A stretch of DNA of 64,000 nucleotides from Agarivorans gilvus (GCF_001420915.1 NZ_CP013021.1:10001-74000); one strand, 5' to 3'; positions 9,179 to 18,442 are shown, numbered from the stretch's first letter. A program made the numbers and translations. The notes: generated by a model not told the origin, from the sequence alone.

Positions 9179-10003
9179 ATGCGATTTGATTTGCATTGCC
9201 ATACTACTGCTTCCGATGGCGGTTTAAGTCCCAAAGAGCTTGTTATGCGGGCAGAAAATATGCAAGTCGATGTGTTGGCCATCACCGATCACGATACCAC
9301 CGCCGGTATTGAACAAGCGCAGGCCAGTGCTAAACATTTGCAAGTGATTCCAGGTACAGAAATCTCCTGTGCTTGGCATGCCTTTGATATTCACGTCGTT
9401 GGTTTAAATCTTGATATTGCCCATCAAGGCCTACAGCAACAGTTAAGTTTACAACGAGAAAAGCGCGAGCTACGCGCTCAGGAAATGGGGCGGCGCTTAG
9501 CCAAGGCGGGTATCGATGGTGTTTATCAGCAAGCTAAACAGCTGGCAGGAAGTGCGCCTATCACTCGTTCTCATTTCGCCAATGTCTTAGTTGAAAGAGG
9601 CCTTGCCACTAGTTTTAACAAAGTGTTTGATAAGTACTTAAGTCGTGGCAATATCGGCTATGTACCCAATAACTGGATGAGCATTGGCGAAGCCATAGAA
9701 ACGATTCATCAGGCCAAGGGATTTGCGGTGTTGGCTCATCCTACTCATTATGATTTATCCAATAAATGGATCCGTAAGTTAGTCTCCGAATTTGCTGAGC
9801 TTGGTGGTGATGCCATTGAGGTAGCAATGCCACAAATGTCAAAAGATCAGCAACAATGGTTAGCGAGTCTTGCACAGCAACATCAGTTATGTGCTTCTCA
9901 AGGCTCTGATTTTCATCATCCTTCTACTTGGCGAGAGCTAGGCCGAGGATTACAATTACCTGACCAGTGCCAACCAATTTGGCTGCGCTGGCAAGCACTT
10001 TAG
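9179..10003 (+). CDS. rnm: PHP-domain RNase AM / 3',5'-nucleoside bisphosphate phosphatase
   Basis: A 274-residue PHP metalloenzyme of the YciV/TrpH family. In E. coli this enzyme trims 5' ends of rRNA and small RNA fragments and hydrolyses 3'-phosphoadenosine 5'-phosphate. The metal ligands are visible in HCHTTASDGG (residues 6-15), ITDHDTT, HPTHYD and SDFHHPS. It is divergent from the trp operon and heads a plus-strand run with yciO and scpAB, the usual gammaproteobacterial order. Start ATG follows AGGAA. Confidence 0.92.
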   Translation: MRFDLHCHTTASDGGLSPKELVMRAENMQVDVLAITDHDTTAGIEQAQASAKHLQVIPGTEISCAWHAFDIHVVGLNLDIAHQGLQQQLSLQREKRELRAQEMGRRLAKAGIDGVYQQAKQLAGSAPITRSHFANVLVERGLATSFNKVFDKYLSRGNIGYVPNNWMSIGEAIETIHQAKGFAVLAHPTHYDLSNKWIRKLVSEFAELGGDAIEVAMPQMSKDQQQWLASLAQQHQLCASQGSDFHHPSTWRELGRGLQLPDQCQPIWLRWQAL

Positions 10004-10044
10004 TCTGCAGGGCCTTTTAGGCGTACGCATTAGCAGGGATAGTA

Positions 10045-10665
10045 ATGAGCCAATTTTTTTATGTACATCCAGATAATCCACAGTCGCGTTTAATGAAGCA
10101 AGCGGCCGCACTGATCAAACAAGGTGGGGTGGTTATTTACCCCACCGATTCAGGCTATGCCATTGGCTGCCATATTGGTGATAAAGCAGCCTTAGAGCGT
10201 ATCTGCCGCATTCGTCAATTGGATAAAAACCACCACTTCACCCTAATGTGTCGAGACTTGTCGGAGCTGTCTGAATACGCTCGAGTGGGTAACCAAGCCT
10301 TTCGTCTGTTACGTAATAATACTCCAGGGCCGTATACCTTTATTTTTAGAGGCACCAAAGAGGTACCTCGGCGGCTGTTAAACCCTAAGCGTAAAACCAT
10401 CGGCATTCGTATTCCGGATAATCGTATTGCACTAGATATGCTTGAAGCGTTGGGGGAACCCTTAATGTCATCGAGTCTTATTTTGCCGGGGAATGACTTC
10501 ACCGAGTCCGACCCAGAGCAAATTCGTGATGCATTAGAGCAGCAAGTCGACTTGATTGTTAATGGCGGATTTTTAGGTGAACAGCCGACAACGGTAATCG
10601 ACTTGTCGGAGGACGAACCTGAAATTCTACGTTATGGCTCTGGTGATACGAGTCCTTTTGAGTAA
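10045..10665 (+). CDS. yciO: YciO, Sua5/YrdC-like family protein
   Basis: A 206-residue member of the Sua5/YciO/YrdC family. The family's dsRNA- and ATP-binding fold is seen in GGVVIYPTDSGYAIGC, KNHHFTLMCRDLSE and TIGIRIPDN. TsaC/Sua5 makes threonylcarbamoyl-AMP for tRNA t6A; YciO is a paralogue with a poorly defined role and should not be called TsaC. Its stop overlaps the scpA start (TAATG). Confidence 0.9.
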   Translation: MSQFFYVHPDNPQSRLMKQAAALIKQGGVVIYPTDSGYAIGCHIGDKAALERICRIRQLDKNHHFTLMCRDLSELSEYARVGNQAFRLLRNNTPGPYTFIFRGTKEVPRRLLNPKRKTIGIRIPDNRIALDMLEALGEPLMSSSLILPGNDFTESDPEQIRDALEQQVDLIVNGGFLGEQPTTVIDLSEDEPEILRYGSGDTSPFE

Positions 10666-11480
10666 TGTTAGATAAGGCATCGCCCTCCCAGCAGTTAACG
10701 CTTGCCAGTGTCAACGGGGAGCCCTGGTTAGAGCTACCCGAAGACTTATTTATTCCACCCGATGCCATGGAAGTGATTCTTGAGCAATTTGAAGGTCCTT
10801 TGGACCTGTTGCTTTATTTGATCCGTAAACAGAAACTCGATATTGAGCATTTACCAGTATTGGCGATTACCCAGCAATACATGGATTATATTGAGGCGAT
10901 GCAGCAGTTAAAGCTGGAACTGGCAGCAGAATACTTAGTGATGGCTGCGTTGTTAACGGAGATTAAATCACGCACCTTATTGCCGGTGCCTGAGTTAGAG
11001 CAAGAAGAAACGGATCCGCGGGCAGAGCTGATTCGGCGTTTGCAAGAGTATGAACTCTATAAAGATGCCAGTGAGAAAGTCGACAGTTTACCGCGCCTCC
11101 AGCGAGATACCCATGCCGTGGTCATTGCCAAGCCCGAGGATATGCCAGTTAATGTGATATATCCTGAAGTAGCCATGGATCAATTGCTGGAGGCTTTACG
11201 CGGCATTGCCCAGCGGGTACAAAATTTTGAGCATCATGAAATCAAACGAGAAAAGTTGTCTACTCGGCAACGGATGAGCGATATTTTAGCAAAACTGCAG
11301 GCACACCGCTTTGTTGAATTTAGTCAGTTGTTTAGCTTGAGTGAGGGACGAGCGGGTTTGGTGGTAAGTTTTTTGGCTATTTTGGAGTTGATCAAAGAAG
11401 GCTACATCAAATGTGTGCAAAGTCAGCCCTTAATGGCCATTCAGGTTCTGTTGGTGGCCAATGAAGAGGCCGAATCATGA
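10665..11480 (+). CDS. scpA: Segregation and condensation protein A
   Basis: Kleisin subunit of the SMC-ScpAB condensin-like complex. It has 271 residues, with the diagnostic LEQFEGPLDLLLYLIRKQKLDI near residue 40 and a winged-helix C-terminus (FVEFSQLF ... LVVSFLAILELIKEG). The roughly 30-residue extension before the kleisin motif is usual in this group, and the ATG overlaps the yciO stop, so the long start is kept. It overlaps scpB by 4 bases (ATGA). Confidence 0.95.
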   Translation: MLDKASPSQQLTLASVNGEPWLELPEDLFIPPDAMEVILEQFEGPLDLLLYLIRKQKLDIEHLPVLAITQQYMDYIEAMQQLKLELAAEYLVMAALLTEIKSRTLLPVPELEQEETDPRAELIRRLQEYELYKDASEKVDSLPRLQRDTHAVVIAKPEDMPVNVIYPEVAMDQLLEALRGIAQRVQNFEHHEIKREKLSTRQRMSDILAKLQAHRFVEFSQLFSLSEGRAGLVVSFLAILELIKEGYIKCVQSQPLMAIQVLLVANEEAES

Positions 11481-12028
11481 GTAAACCAAATTTAGTGAAA
11501 TTAGTTGAGGCCGCTTTGTTTGTGGCTGGTCGTCCTTTAAGCGTGAAAGACTTGCAAACTACGGTACTGGCCGAGGTGGGCTTGGCTCGCACTCAAGTTA
11601 ACATGATTCTGGATGAGTTGAGTCAGCGTTATCAAGATTCAGCCATTGAGCTTGCCGAAACCGCATCGGGTTACCAGTTCAGAGCTCGCCAAGAGTATGC
11701 GCCTTATTTGTCTATGTTATGGGCTGAAAAGGCGCCGAAGTTTAGCCGCGCCATGTTAGAAACGCTTACCTTGATTGCTTATCGCCAACCGATTACTCGC
11801 GGTGAAATTGAAGCGATTAGAGGGGTGGCCGTAAGCAGCCATATTATCGGTGTATTAAAAGAGCGTAATTGGATCCGCAGTGTCGGTCATAAGGAAATTC
11901 CAGGGCGTCCGACCTTGTTTGCCACTACTTCAGAGTTTTTAGATTACTTTGGTTTGAAAGATTTAAGCGATTTACCTGAATTAGACCAAACTTTACTTGA
12001 AAAACTGCCGCAAGACTTTCAGACTTAG
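11477..12028 (+). CDS. scpB: Segregation and condensation protein B
   Basis: A 183-residue double winged-helix partner of ScpA. Family landmarks are LVKLVEAALFVAGRPLS, ALETL-type MLETLTLIAYRQPITRGEIEAIRGV, and LKERNWIRSVGHKEIPGRPTL, with TSEFLDYFGLKDLSDLP near the end. It is translationally coupled to scpA. It probably acts in chromosome organisation with an SMC protein encoded elsewhere. Confidence 0.95.
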   Translation: MSKPNLVKLVEAALFVAGRPLSVKDLQTTVLAEVGLARTQVNMILDELSQRYQDSAIELAETASGYQFRARQEYAPYLSMLWAEKAPKFSRAMLETLTLIAYRQPITRGEIEAIRGVAVSSHIIGVLKERNWIRSVGHKEIPGRPTLFATTSEFLDYFGLKDLSDLPELDQTLLEKLPQDFQT

Positions 12029-12054
12029 CGCACTTTACCATCCGGATTTGTAAA

Positions 12055-12915
12055 ATGAGTGAAAAACTTCAAAAAGTCCTAGCCCGCAGCGGTTTAGGCT
12101 CTCGTCGTGAGATGGAAGCTGTAATTGATGCAGGGAGAGTCAGTGTCGATGGAGAAAAGGCCAAATTAGGCGATCGCATCGAAGAAGGGGCTGAAGTCAG
12201 GGTTGATGGCAGGCTCATCGACATTCAAAAAGTCGAAGATAGCATATGCAGGGTACTTGCTTACCATAAAGCAGAAGGGGAAATTTGTTCTCGAAATGAC
12301 CCTGAAGGACGCGAAACGGTATTTGACCGCCTACCTCGTTTACAACATGGCCGATGGATTGCGGTAGGGCGTCTTGATATTAATACTTCGGGTTTGTTAC
12401 TTTTCACCACCGATGGAGAATTGGCGAACCGTTTAATGCACCCTAGCTTTGAAGTAGAGCGCGAATATGCGGTGCGGGTTTTTGGTGACGTAAATGACGA
12501 GGTGATTCGAAATCTACGCCATGGGGTAGAGCTAGAAGATGGCCGCGCTGCTTTCACTTCAGTGAAACGTCAGGGCGGAGAGGGCATCAATCAGTGGTAT
12601 TCGGTTACCTTGAGTGAAGGGCGCAACCGTGAGGTGCGCCGTATGTGGGAATCACAAGGTATGCAGGTGAGTCGACTGATTCGGGTGCGTTATGGCTTAC
12701 TTCCCTTGCCAAAAGGCCTACCACGCAGTGGTTGGCAAGAGTTGCCTTTGGAGCAAGTAAATTACTTACGCCAATTGGTTCAGTTAAGTAAGGAAGAGAA
12801 TACCGTGATTAAAGTGGCCGACAGGGTTCGCAGTAGTCAACGTATACGAAAATCAGTGCGTAAGCATCGCTCCCGTGCGCAAAGCCAAGCGGCTAAGAGA
12901 CGACGCTTGAAGTAA
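12055..12915 (+). CDS. rluB: 23S rRNA pseudouridine(2605) synthase
   Basis: A 286-residue RsuA/RluB-family enzyme that isomerises U2605 in 23S rRNA. Residues 3-50 form an S4 RNA-binding domain (EKLQKVLARSGLGSRREME). The catalytic aspartate is Asp108 in VGRLDINTSGLL, and EGRNREVRRMWE is the second family motif. The C-terminus is a basic, Arg/Lys-rich tail, as in many RluB proteins. It is the last gene of the plus-strand run and is followed by an intrinsic terminator. Confidence 0.95.
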   Translation: MSEKLQKVLARSGLGSRREMEAVIDAGRVSVDGEKAKLGDRIEEGAEVRVDGRLIDIQKVEDSICRVLAYHKAEGEICSRNDPEGRETVFDRLPRLQHGRWIAVGRLDINTSGLLLFTTDGELANRLMHPSFEVEREYAVRVFGDVNDEVIRNLRHGVELEDGRAAFTSVKRQGGEGINQWYSVTLSEGRNREVRRMWESQGMQVSRLIRVRYGLLPLPKGLPRSGWQELPLEQVNYLRQLVQLSKEENTVIKVADRVRSSQRIRKSVRKHRSRAQSQAAKRRRLK

Positions 12916-12928
12916 GTGCCAAACAACT

Positions 12929-12954
12929 AAAAAGCTCGCTAAGGCGAGCTTTTT
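12929..12954 (+). terminator. Intrinsic terminator after rluB
   Basis: The stem AAAAAGCTCGC / GCGAGCTTTTT with a 4-base loop is followed by Ts. It is nearly symmetrical and so may also serve the convergent YIP1 gene, which ends at 12974. Confidence 0.85.
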
Positions 12955-12973
12955 AGTATTTGTAGTATGAGCC

Positions 12974-13570
12974 TTAATGGGAGAACACCGGCCCGGTGCC
13001 CGTCGACCATAGAATCACTGTGGCTATCAGCACGGTAACCAGCATAACTAGACCTACGGTAACGAGGCTACTGGCGAAGATAAAACCGCGTTCTTCGGGA
13101 ATGTGCATAATGATGGGGACACCGGTATACAGTAGATATACGGCATAGGTTACCCCAACTAAGCCCGCTACCATCACGAACCAAGGTTCGGGATAGAGTG
13201 CTGCGAAACCTACCATGTACAGAGGAGTGGCCACGTATGCTGACAACTCTAGGGTTTGCTGGTAAGTGGTTTCGGTATTAAAGGTCTTTGCCATCCACAA
13301 TGCGGCGTAGGCCAGACAAAGTACCACGGTGACCATTGCCGCATACATGGCAATAGACATAAAGATGGCGCTTTCATGGGTGAGAGAGAAACTATTATTG
13401 CCAATATGCCAGCCAATGTGCACGCTGGAAAAATAGCCACAAATAGCGGGTATTAAAGCCATTAATAATAAATGGGCCAAGCTTGAACCTAAGCCTTCAT
13501 GGTGCTTATCAATGTCTTGCCACTCTTCCTTGGTGTGAGAAGCTAGTCCCCAAACATGACTGAATAACAT
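12974..13570 (-). CDS. YIP1-family inner membrane protein
   Basis: About 198 residues from the ATG at 13570 (an ATG 24 bases upstream is possible). After a short soluble N-terminus (HVWGLASHTKEEWQDID, a typical YIP1 opening), five hydrophobic segments follow. Family features are TYQQTLELSAYVATPLYMVG and YLLYTGVPIIMHIPEERGF. The bacterial members have no defined reaction. It stands alone between convergent rluB and lpxH. Confidence 0.85.
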   Translation of the reverse strand: MLFSHVWGLASHTKEEWQDIDKHHEGLGSSLAHLLLMALIPAICGYFSSVHIGWHIGNNSFSLTHESAIFMSIAMYAAMVTVVLCLAYAALWMAKTFNTETTYQQTLELSAYVATPLYMVGFAALYPEPWFVMVAGLVGVTYAVYLLYTGVPIIMHIPEERGFIFASSLVTVGLVMLVTVLIATVILWSTGTGPVFSH

Positions 13571-13758
13571 AACCTTGCCTCGCTTTGTTAACATTAATGC
13601 AACATTCGCTATAAGTTATGCGCTAAGAGTCAGTAATCGTCAAGTGCTTAATTTTTGATGTAAATTATTTGTTTCTTCGCTTAGTCACTGATAGCTAGCC
13701 ATTTTATTAAAAAATGGCTGGCATTTATTGGCTCGCTGCTGGCTATCAAAAAGTCAAT

Positions 13759-14508
13759 TTATTGAGCTAGTTCAAGCTTCTCGAGCTGGTGGTTGGCACT
13801 TAAACTTAGCCCGTCTGGCTCGATTTTTAGTACGCTCATCTGTTGGTACCAGTCGCCCAATACTACGCGGTATTTGGTTTGGCCTTGAGCTTGCCCAAGT
13901 GAATGGATTTTGGGACGGTGAGTATGGCCGTGAATCATGTAATCAATGGGGTAATCGGCAAAACGTTGTTCAACGGCTTGTTGATTGACATCCATGATCC
14001 CTAACGATTTGCTGGTATTGGCTTGTTTGCTTTTGCTACGGATCTTATTGGCTATTCGCTGACGAACAAATAAGGGAAGCAATAGAAATAGTTTTCTTAG
14101 CCAGCGCTTTTGGGTAACCGCACGGTATTCTTGATAACCTACATCGTCGGTACATAAGGTATCGCCATGTAAGATCAGTACTTTTTTACCATAGAGCTCG
14201 ACGAGTTCTTCTTCTTCTAGTAGTTGCATGCCACAACGCTTGGCATAGGCTTTACCTACCATGAAGTCACGGTTGCCGTGAATGAAATAACAGGCCACGC
14301 CGGAATCGGTGAGGATTTTTATGGCTTGTTCAACTTGCTTGGCTACCGCAGTTTTGTCGTCGTCACCAATCCAAAACTCAAATAGATCACCTAATATATA
14401 GAGCGCATCGGCCTGGCTGGCCTGTTGTTGCATGAAATCAAGAAAAGCCCGAATAATATCGGGCCTGTCTTCACTGAGGTGCAGATCAGAGATGAAGTAA
14501 GTGGGCAC
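13759..14508 (-). CDS. lpxH: UDP-2,3-diacylglucosamine diphosphatase
   Basis: Removes UMP from UDP-2,3-diacylglucosamine to give lipid X, the fourth step of lipid A synthesis, at the inner face of the cytoplasmic membrane. It has 249 residues and a calcineurin-type two-metal site: ISDLHLSEDRP, ILGDLFEFWIGDD, HGNRDFMVG, ILHGDTLCTDD and HGHTHRP. It starts with GTG, six bases after the stop of ppiB on the same strand, a pairing common in this class. Confidence 0.96.
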   Translation of the reverse strand: MPTYFISDLHLSEDRPDIIRAFLDFMQQQASQADALYILGDLFEFWIGDDDKTAVAKQVEQAIKILTDSGVACYFIHGNRDFMVGKAYAKRCGMQLLEEEELVELYGKKVLILHGDTLCTDDVGYQEYRAVTQKRWLRKLFLLLPLFVRQRIANKIRSKSKQANTSKSLGIMDVNQQAVEQRFADYPIDYMIHGHTHRPKIHSLGQAQGQTKYRVVLGDWYQQMSVLKIEPDGLSLSANHQLEKLELAQ

Positions 14509-14514
14509 TAGGGT

Positions 14515-15012
14515 TTATTCCGTAATGCTCACAGAGTTAATCACCACTTCTTCTAAGGGTACGTCAGCATGAACATAACCAAAGTTGCCAGTGTCTACAC
14601 CTTTAATTTTGTTCACTACATCCATGCCTTCAACAACTTCACCAAAGACACAGTAGCCCCAACCTTCAGTGGTTTCGGTTTTAAAGTCTAAAAATGTATT
14701 GTCGTTAACGTTAATGAAAAACTGCGCAGATGCTGAATGAGGATCCATGGTGCGCGCCATGGCTAGCGTACCGGTTTTATTCGATAAACCGTTATTGGCT
14801 TCATTTTTGATTGGCGCTTTGGTGGATTTTTCTTCCATGCCAGATTTAAAACCGCCACCTTGAATCATGAAGCCGTCAATCACGCGGTGAAAGATAGTAT
14901 TGTCGTAAAAGCCTTCTTTGGCGTAAGCCAAGAAGTTTGCCGCTGTTTCTGGCGCTTCTTCAGTATTGAGTTTAACCACGATATCGCCAAAGTTTGTATG
15001 TAAAGTAAGCAT
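14515..15012 (-). CDS. ppiB: Cytoplasmic peptidyl-prolyl cis-trans isomerase B (cyclophilin)
   Basis: A 165-residue cyclophilin that speeds proline isomerisation in protein folding. Core motifs are FHRVIDGFMIQGGGF, ASAQFFINVNDN and FGEVVEGMDVV. The open frame extends 22 codons further upstream, but the ATG at 15012 (MLTLHTNFGDIVVKL) matches the family start and has a purine-rich site before it. It has no signal peptide, so it is the cytoplasmic type. It lies upstream of lpxH and diverges from cysS. Confidence 0.95.
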   Translation of the reverse strand: MLTLHTNFGDIVVKLNTEEAPETAANFLAYAKEGFYDNTIFHRVIDGFMIQGGGFKSGMEEKSTKAPIKNEANNGLSNKTGTLAMARTMDPHSASAQFFINVNDNTFLDFKTETTEGWGYCVFGEVVEGMDVVNKIKGVDTGNFGYVHADVPLEEVVINSVSITE

Positions 15013-15165
15013 TTTTTCACCCTTTTTTGCTAAGTGCATCGATTCTAAACGTTCCCATGCACACTGACTAGTCAGCAAGCTTAATTCGGCTGTTTTTCCT
15101 TTACGGCAGTGGTAGAATAGCCGACTTTAGCTCCCCCCTAGTAAATGGAACAGGAAACCAATTAG

Positions 15166-16545
15166 ATGTTGCAGATATACAATACCTTAACCCGCAAGAA
15201 ACAAGCGTTTAAGCCTTTAGTGGAAGGTAAGGTGGGAATGTATGTGTGTGGAGTCACCATTTACGATTATTGTCATATTGGTCATGCGCGAACCTTCGTG
15301 GCTTTTGATACTGTTGCTCGCTACCTGCGCTGGTCGGGCTATGAGCTGACCTTCGTGCGTAATATTACCGACGTAGACGATAAAATCATTAAGCGTGCAG
15401 CGGAAAACGGCGAAAGCTGTGAAGCGCTAACCGAGCGCTTTACTGCAGCCATGCACGCAGATTTCGATGCCTTGAATATGCTACGTCCCGATATCGAGCC
15501 GCGTGTGACTACCCATATGCCAGAAATCATTCAAATTATTGAGAAGCTGATTGCCAATGGACACGCTTATGTAGCAGATAGCGGCGATGTTTTGTTTGAA
15601 GTCAGCAGTTTTGCTGATTATGGCAAGTTAAGCCTGCAAAATTTAGAGATGCTGCAGGCGGGAGCGCGCGTTGAAGTGGAAGAAGAAAAACGTAATCCAT
15701 TGGATTTCGTGTTGTGGAAAAGTGCTAAGCCCGGTGAGCCTATGTGGGACTCGCCATGGGGTAAAGGCCGTCCAGGTTGGCATATCGAGTGTTCGGCGAT
15801 GAATATGAAGCACCTAGGAGAGGTGTTTGACATCCATGGCGGGGGTTCTGACTTAGCTTTCCCGCACCACGAGAACGAGATTGCTCAGTCTTGCTGTGCC
15901 CATAAAACCAATTACGTAAATTATTGGATGCACTCGGGCATGGTTCAGGTGAACAAAGAAAAAATGTCTAAATCTTTAGGTAACTTCTTTACCATTAAAG
16001 ATGTGCTAGAAGTTTATGACCCTGAAACGGTGCGTTATTTCTTATTGTCGGGGCATTACCGTAGTCAGCTAAATTACTCGGAAGAAAACTTGAAACAATC
16101 GCGAGCTGCTTTGGAACGTTTATATACGGCCTTGCGTGGAGTTGAGTTGGTTCCGATTGATGAGCAACTAGCAAGCGCCTATCGAGAACCTTTCAAAGCG
16201 GCAATGGATGATGATTTTAACACGCCTGAAGCGCTACCTGTGCTGTTTGAACTGGCTAAAGAGCTTAATCGTGTCAAAGATAGTGACACTCAGCAGGCCG
16301 GACAATTGGCTAGCTTAATGTTAGAGCTGGGTGGGGTATTAGGTATTCTTGCTCAAGACGTGGAGAGTTTCCTGCAAGGTGAGCATGATAGTGAAACCGC
16401 CGAGATCGAGGCCTTAATTGCCGCTCGCAATCAAGCGCGTGCCGATAAAGACTGGGCTGCTGCCGATGTAGCTCGAGATAGATTGAGCCAAATGGGTATA
16501 GTGCTGGAAGATGGTGCTGGTGGTACCACATGGCGTAAAGCTTAG
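15166..16545 (+). CDS. cysS: Cysteinyl-tRNA synthetase
   Basis: Charges tRNA-Cys. It has 459 residues, the usual length. The ATP-binding signatures are HIGH at 37-40 and KMSKS at 266-270. The zinc ligands expected in this enzyme (Cys28, Cys209, His234, Glu238) are all present. It is divergent from ppiB-lpxH. Its terminator lies inside the 3' end of the convergent gene that follows. Confidence 0.98.
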   Translation: MLQIYNTLTRKKQAFKPLVEGKVGMYVCGVTIYDYCHIGHARTFVAFDTVARYLRWSGYELTFVRNITDVDDKIIKRAAENGESCEALTERFTAAMHADFDALNMLRPDIEPRVTTHMPEIIQIIEKLIANGHAYVADSGDVLFEVSSFADYGKLSLQNLEMLQAGARVEVEEEKRNPLDFVLWKSAKPGEPMWDSPWGKGRPGWHIECSAMNMKHLGEVFDIHGGGSDLAFPHHENEIAQSCCAHKTNYVNYWMHSGMVQVNKEKMSKSLGNFFTIKDVLEVYDPETVRYFLLSGHYRSQLNYSEENLKQSRAALERLYTALRGVELVPIDEQLASAYREPFKAAMDDDFNTPEALPVLFELAKELNRVKDSDTQQAGQLASLMLELGGVLGILAQDVESFLQGEHDSETAEIEALIAARNQARADKDWAAADVARDRLSQMGIVLEDGAGGTTWRKA

Positions 16546-16548
16546 CGT

Positions 16549-17313
16549 TTAAGGTTCATTTGAAAGCAGCTTCGGCTGCTTTTTTTGTAGCTGATATTTT
16601 TCTAATAAGTCGAGGTATTGCTCACTCTTAGTTACTTTGTCTAAGGCAGCTCTAAAGCGTTTTAAATAAGCCGCATCGCTGCCTTGGCTGAATGCATAGC
16701 AGCCCTGCAAGTTTCCCAGTTTATAAACTATTTCAAATTGTTCCACGTTATAGCCCATTGAGTTGGCGGTATTCATAATGGCCTCAGGCTCAGAGGGAAT
16801 CGCATCCACTCGTCCGCGAACTAACAATTGCAGCGCTTTATCTAATTGGTCTGTGGTGATGATACGGCTGTCTTTGATGCCCTTGCTAAGCAATAGTTGT
16901 TCACCAACGCCAGCTTTCATCGCGGCAAATTTTAGTGGGCTGTTCGGTGTTAAATGGCTGACTTGTAGCTTCCGCGAGTTTAAGGCAATTAATTGAATAT
17001 TAGAGCTAGTAATTGGGCAGGCCCATTCAAATAAATGTTCTCTTCTTGGGCTACGTATGGTCAAAAATAACACCATATTAGGGCGATGTTGTAGCAGGTA
17101 ATAGGCCTCGCTCCATGTTTTTACTTGAATGCTTTGAGCCGGTTCGCCCATCGTCTGCCAAACCAGTTTTAATAGCTCTACAGAAATGCCAGTGAGGTGA
17201 CCATCTTCTAAGTAATTAAAAGGGCGTAGATTTTCTGTTACAAAGCTCATATTCTCTGCTCGGGGGAAGCAGGGCAAAGTGAGTAAAGCGAGCAGTAGAT
17301 AACGGTGCAACAT
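16549..17313 (-). CDS. Periplasmic solute-binding protein (SBP_bac_3 type)
   Basis: A 254-residue exported protein: signal peptide at residues 1-19 (ending in PRA), then a two-lobed amino-acid-type binding fold. Landmarks are VTENLRPFNYLEDGHLTGISVELLK, LFLTIRSPRREHLFEWACP and the C-terminal YLDLLEKY. No permease or ATPase gene is near, so it is an orphan binding protein; ligand unknown. Two shorter proteins of the same broad type lie at 43147 and 44099. Its last codons also encode the cysS terminator on the other strand. Confidence 0.8.
   Translation of the reverse strand: MLHRYLLLALLTLPCFPRAENMSFVTENLRPFNYLEDGHLTGISVELLKLVWQTMGEPAQSIQVKTWSEAYYLLQHRPNMVLFLTIRSPRREHLFEWACPITSSNIQLIALNSRKLQVSHLTPNSPLKFAAMKAGVGEQLLLSKGIKDSRIITTDQLDKALQLLVRGRVDAIPSEPEAIMNTANSMGYNVEQFEIVYKLGNLQGCYAFSQGSDAAYLKRFRAALDKVTKSEQYLDLLEKYQLQKKQPKLLSNEP
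16563..16587 (+). terminator. cysS terminator embedded in the convergent gene
   Basis: AAAGCAGC-TTCG-GCTGCTTTTTTT forms an 8-bp stem with a UUCG tetraloop and a seven-T tail. It begins 18 bases after the cysS stop and lies within the last codons of the binding-protein gene on the minus strand. Confidence 0.88.
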
Positions 17314-17378
17314 TGAGTAGCCTTGATGACGTTCTATTGTTTAAGCTAGCTTAATTTTGGCTACGTTGCAGAGAAACA

Positions 17379-17404
17379 GGCGAATACTAAAGACAGTATT
17401 CGCC
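17379..17404 (-). terminator. 10-bp inverted repeat downstream of folD
   Basis: GGCGAATACT and AGTATTCGCC pair perfectly around AAAGAC. It starts 8 bases after the folD stop (minus strand) and lies before the binding-protein gene. The T tract on the minus strand is weak, so it may be a Rho-assisted or partial terminator. Confidence 0.6.
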
Positions 17405-17411
17405 AAATTTC

Positions 17412-18269
17412 TTATTGGTCGTGAAACTCTTCGCAGGCTTCTAGGGTGTTCTGAATGAGGGTAGCCACGGTCATAGGTCCAACGCCGCCGGGGACAGGGG
17501 TGATATAAGCCGCATGTTGACGAGCAACTTCATATTCAACATCGCCAGCAAGTTTACCGTTATCGAGGCGGTTAATCCCTACATCTATCACCATTGCGCC
17601 AGGTTTAATCCACTCACCAGGAATAAATTGTGGTTTGCCTACTGCCACAATCACTAAATCTGCGCGGCGTACATGGGCTTCTAAGTCTTTAGTAAAGCGG
17701 TGGCAAGTTGTAGTGGTGCAGCCTGCTAGCAATAGTTCTAAAGTCATGGGGCGTCCCACGATGTTTGAAGCGCCAACTACCACAGCTTCTAAGCCATAAG
17801 GGCTCACACCCGTTGACTCGATTAAGGTCATAATGCCCTTGGGAGTACAAGGGCGCAGTGCTGGAATTCGTTGGGCCAAACGACCGATGTTATAAGGGTG
17901 AAAACCATCAACATCTTTATCGGGCTGAATGCGTTCAATAACTTTGGTTTCGTCTATACCTTCAGGCAGCGGTAGTTGCACCAAAATGCCGTCAATCAAT
18001 GGATCGGCATTGAGTTTATCAATTTCAGCCAAGAGCGTTTGTTCATCGGTATCTTCGTCTAAGTCGATAGACTTAGAAACGAACCCCACAGCCTCACAAA
18101 CGCGGCGTTTACTGCCAACATAAACTTGTGATGCGGGATTATTCCCAACTAAAATCACGGCTAAACCTGGAGCACGTTTCCCTTCAGCAATTCTTTGCTT
18201 TACTCGCTCAGCGACCTGTTCTTGAACTTGCTGGGCTATTTTTTTTCCATCAATAATTTGTGCAGACAT
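17412..18269 (-). CDS. folD: Methylenetetrahydrofolate dehydrogenase / methenyltetrahydrofolate cyclohydrolase
   Basis: Bifunctional one-carbon enzyme interconverting 5,10-methylene- and 10-formyl-tetrahydrofolate with NADP. It has 285 residues, the normal length. Motifs are AVILVGNNPASQVYVGSKRR (with the catalytic lysine), DGILVQLPLPEG, VVVGASNIVGRP (nucleotide-binding) and ITPVPGGVGPMTVA. Monocistronic on the minus strand, between two inverted repeats. Confidence 0.97.
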   Translation of the reverse strand: MSAQIIDGKKIAQQVQEQVAERVKQRIAEGKRAPGLAVILVGNNPASQVYVGSKRRVCEAVGFVSKSIDLDEDTDEQTLLAEIDKLNADPLIDGILVQLPLPEGIDETKVIERIQPDKDVDGFHPYNIGRLAQRIPALRPCTPKGIMTLIESTGVSPYGLEAVVVGASNIVGRPMTLELLLAGCTTTTCHRFTKDLEAHVRRADLVIVAVGKPQFIPGEWIKPGAMVIDVGINRLDNGKLAGDVEYEVARQHAAYITPVPGGVGPMTVATLIQNTLEACEEFHDQ

Positions 18270-18414
18270 TGATTCTTCTTTAACTAGTGATTGACGAGGC
18301 TAGAGCGGGCTATTTTCGCATGATAGACGAATAAATGTCAGATTTTTTTGAAGTGAAATTCGACAATCTGGTGATGTTTGTAACTAAAGGCGGTAGTTAT
18401 TGGTAAAAATGGAT

Positions 18415-18432
18415 AGCCTGCCGCGGCAGGCT
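18415..18432 (-). terminator. 9-bp palindromic stem after the YidE-type gene
   Basis: AGCCTGCCG-CGGCAGGCT is a perfect palindrome that lies 10 bases after the gene's stop; on the minus strand it is followed within 5 bases by five Ts. Probably the terminator for the gene at 18443-20107. Confidence 0.65.
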
Positions 18433-18442
18433 AAGGTTTGTA

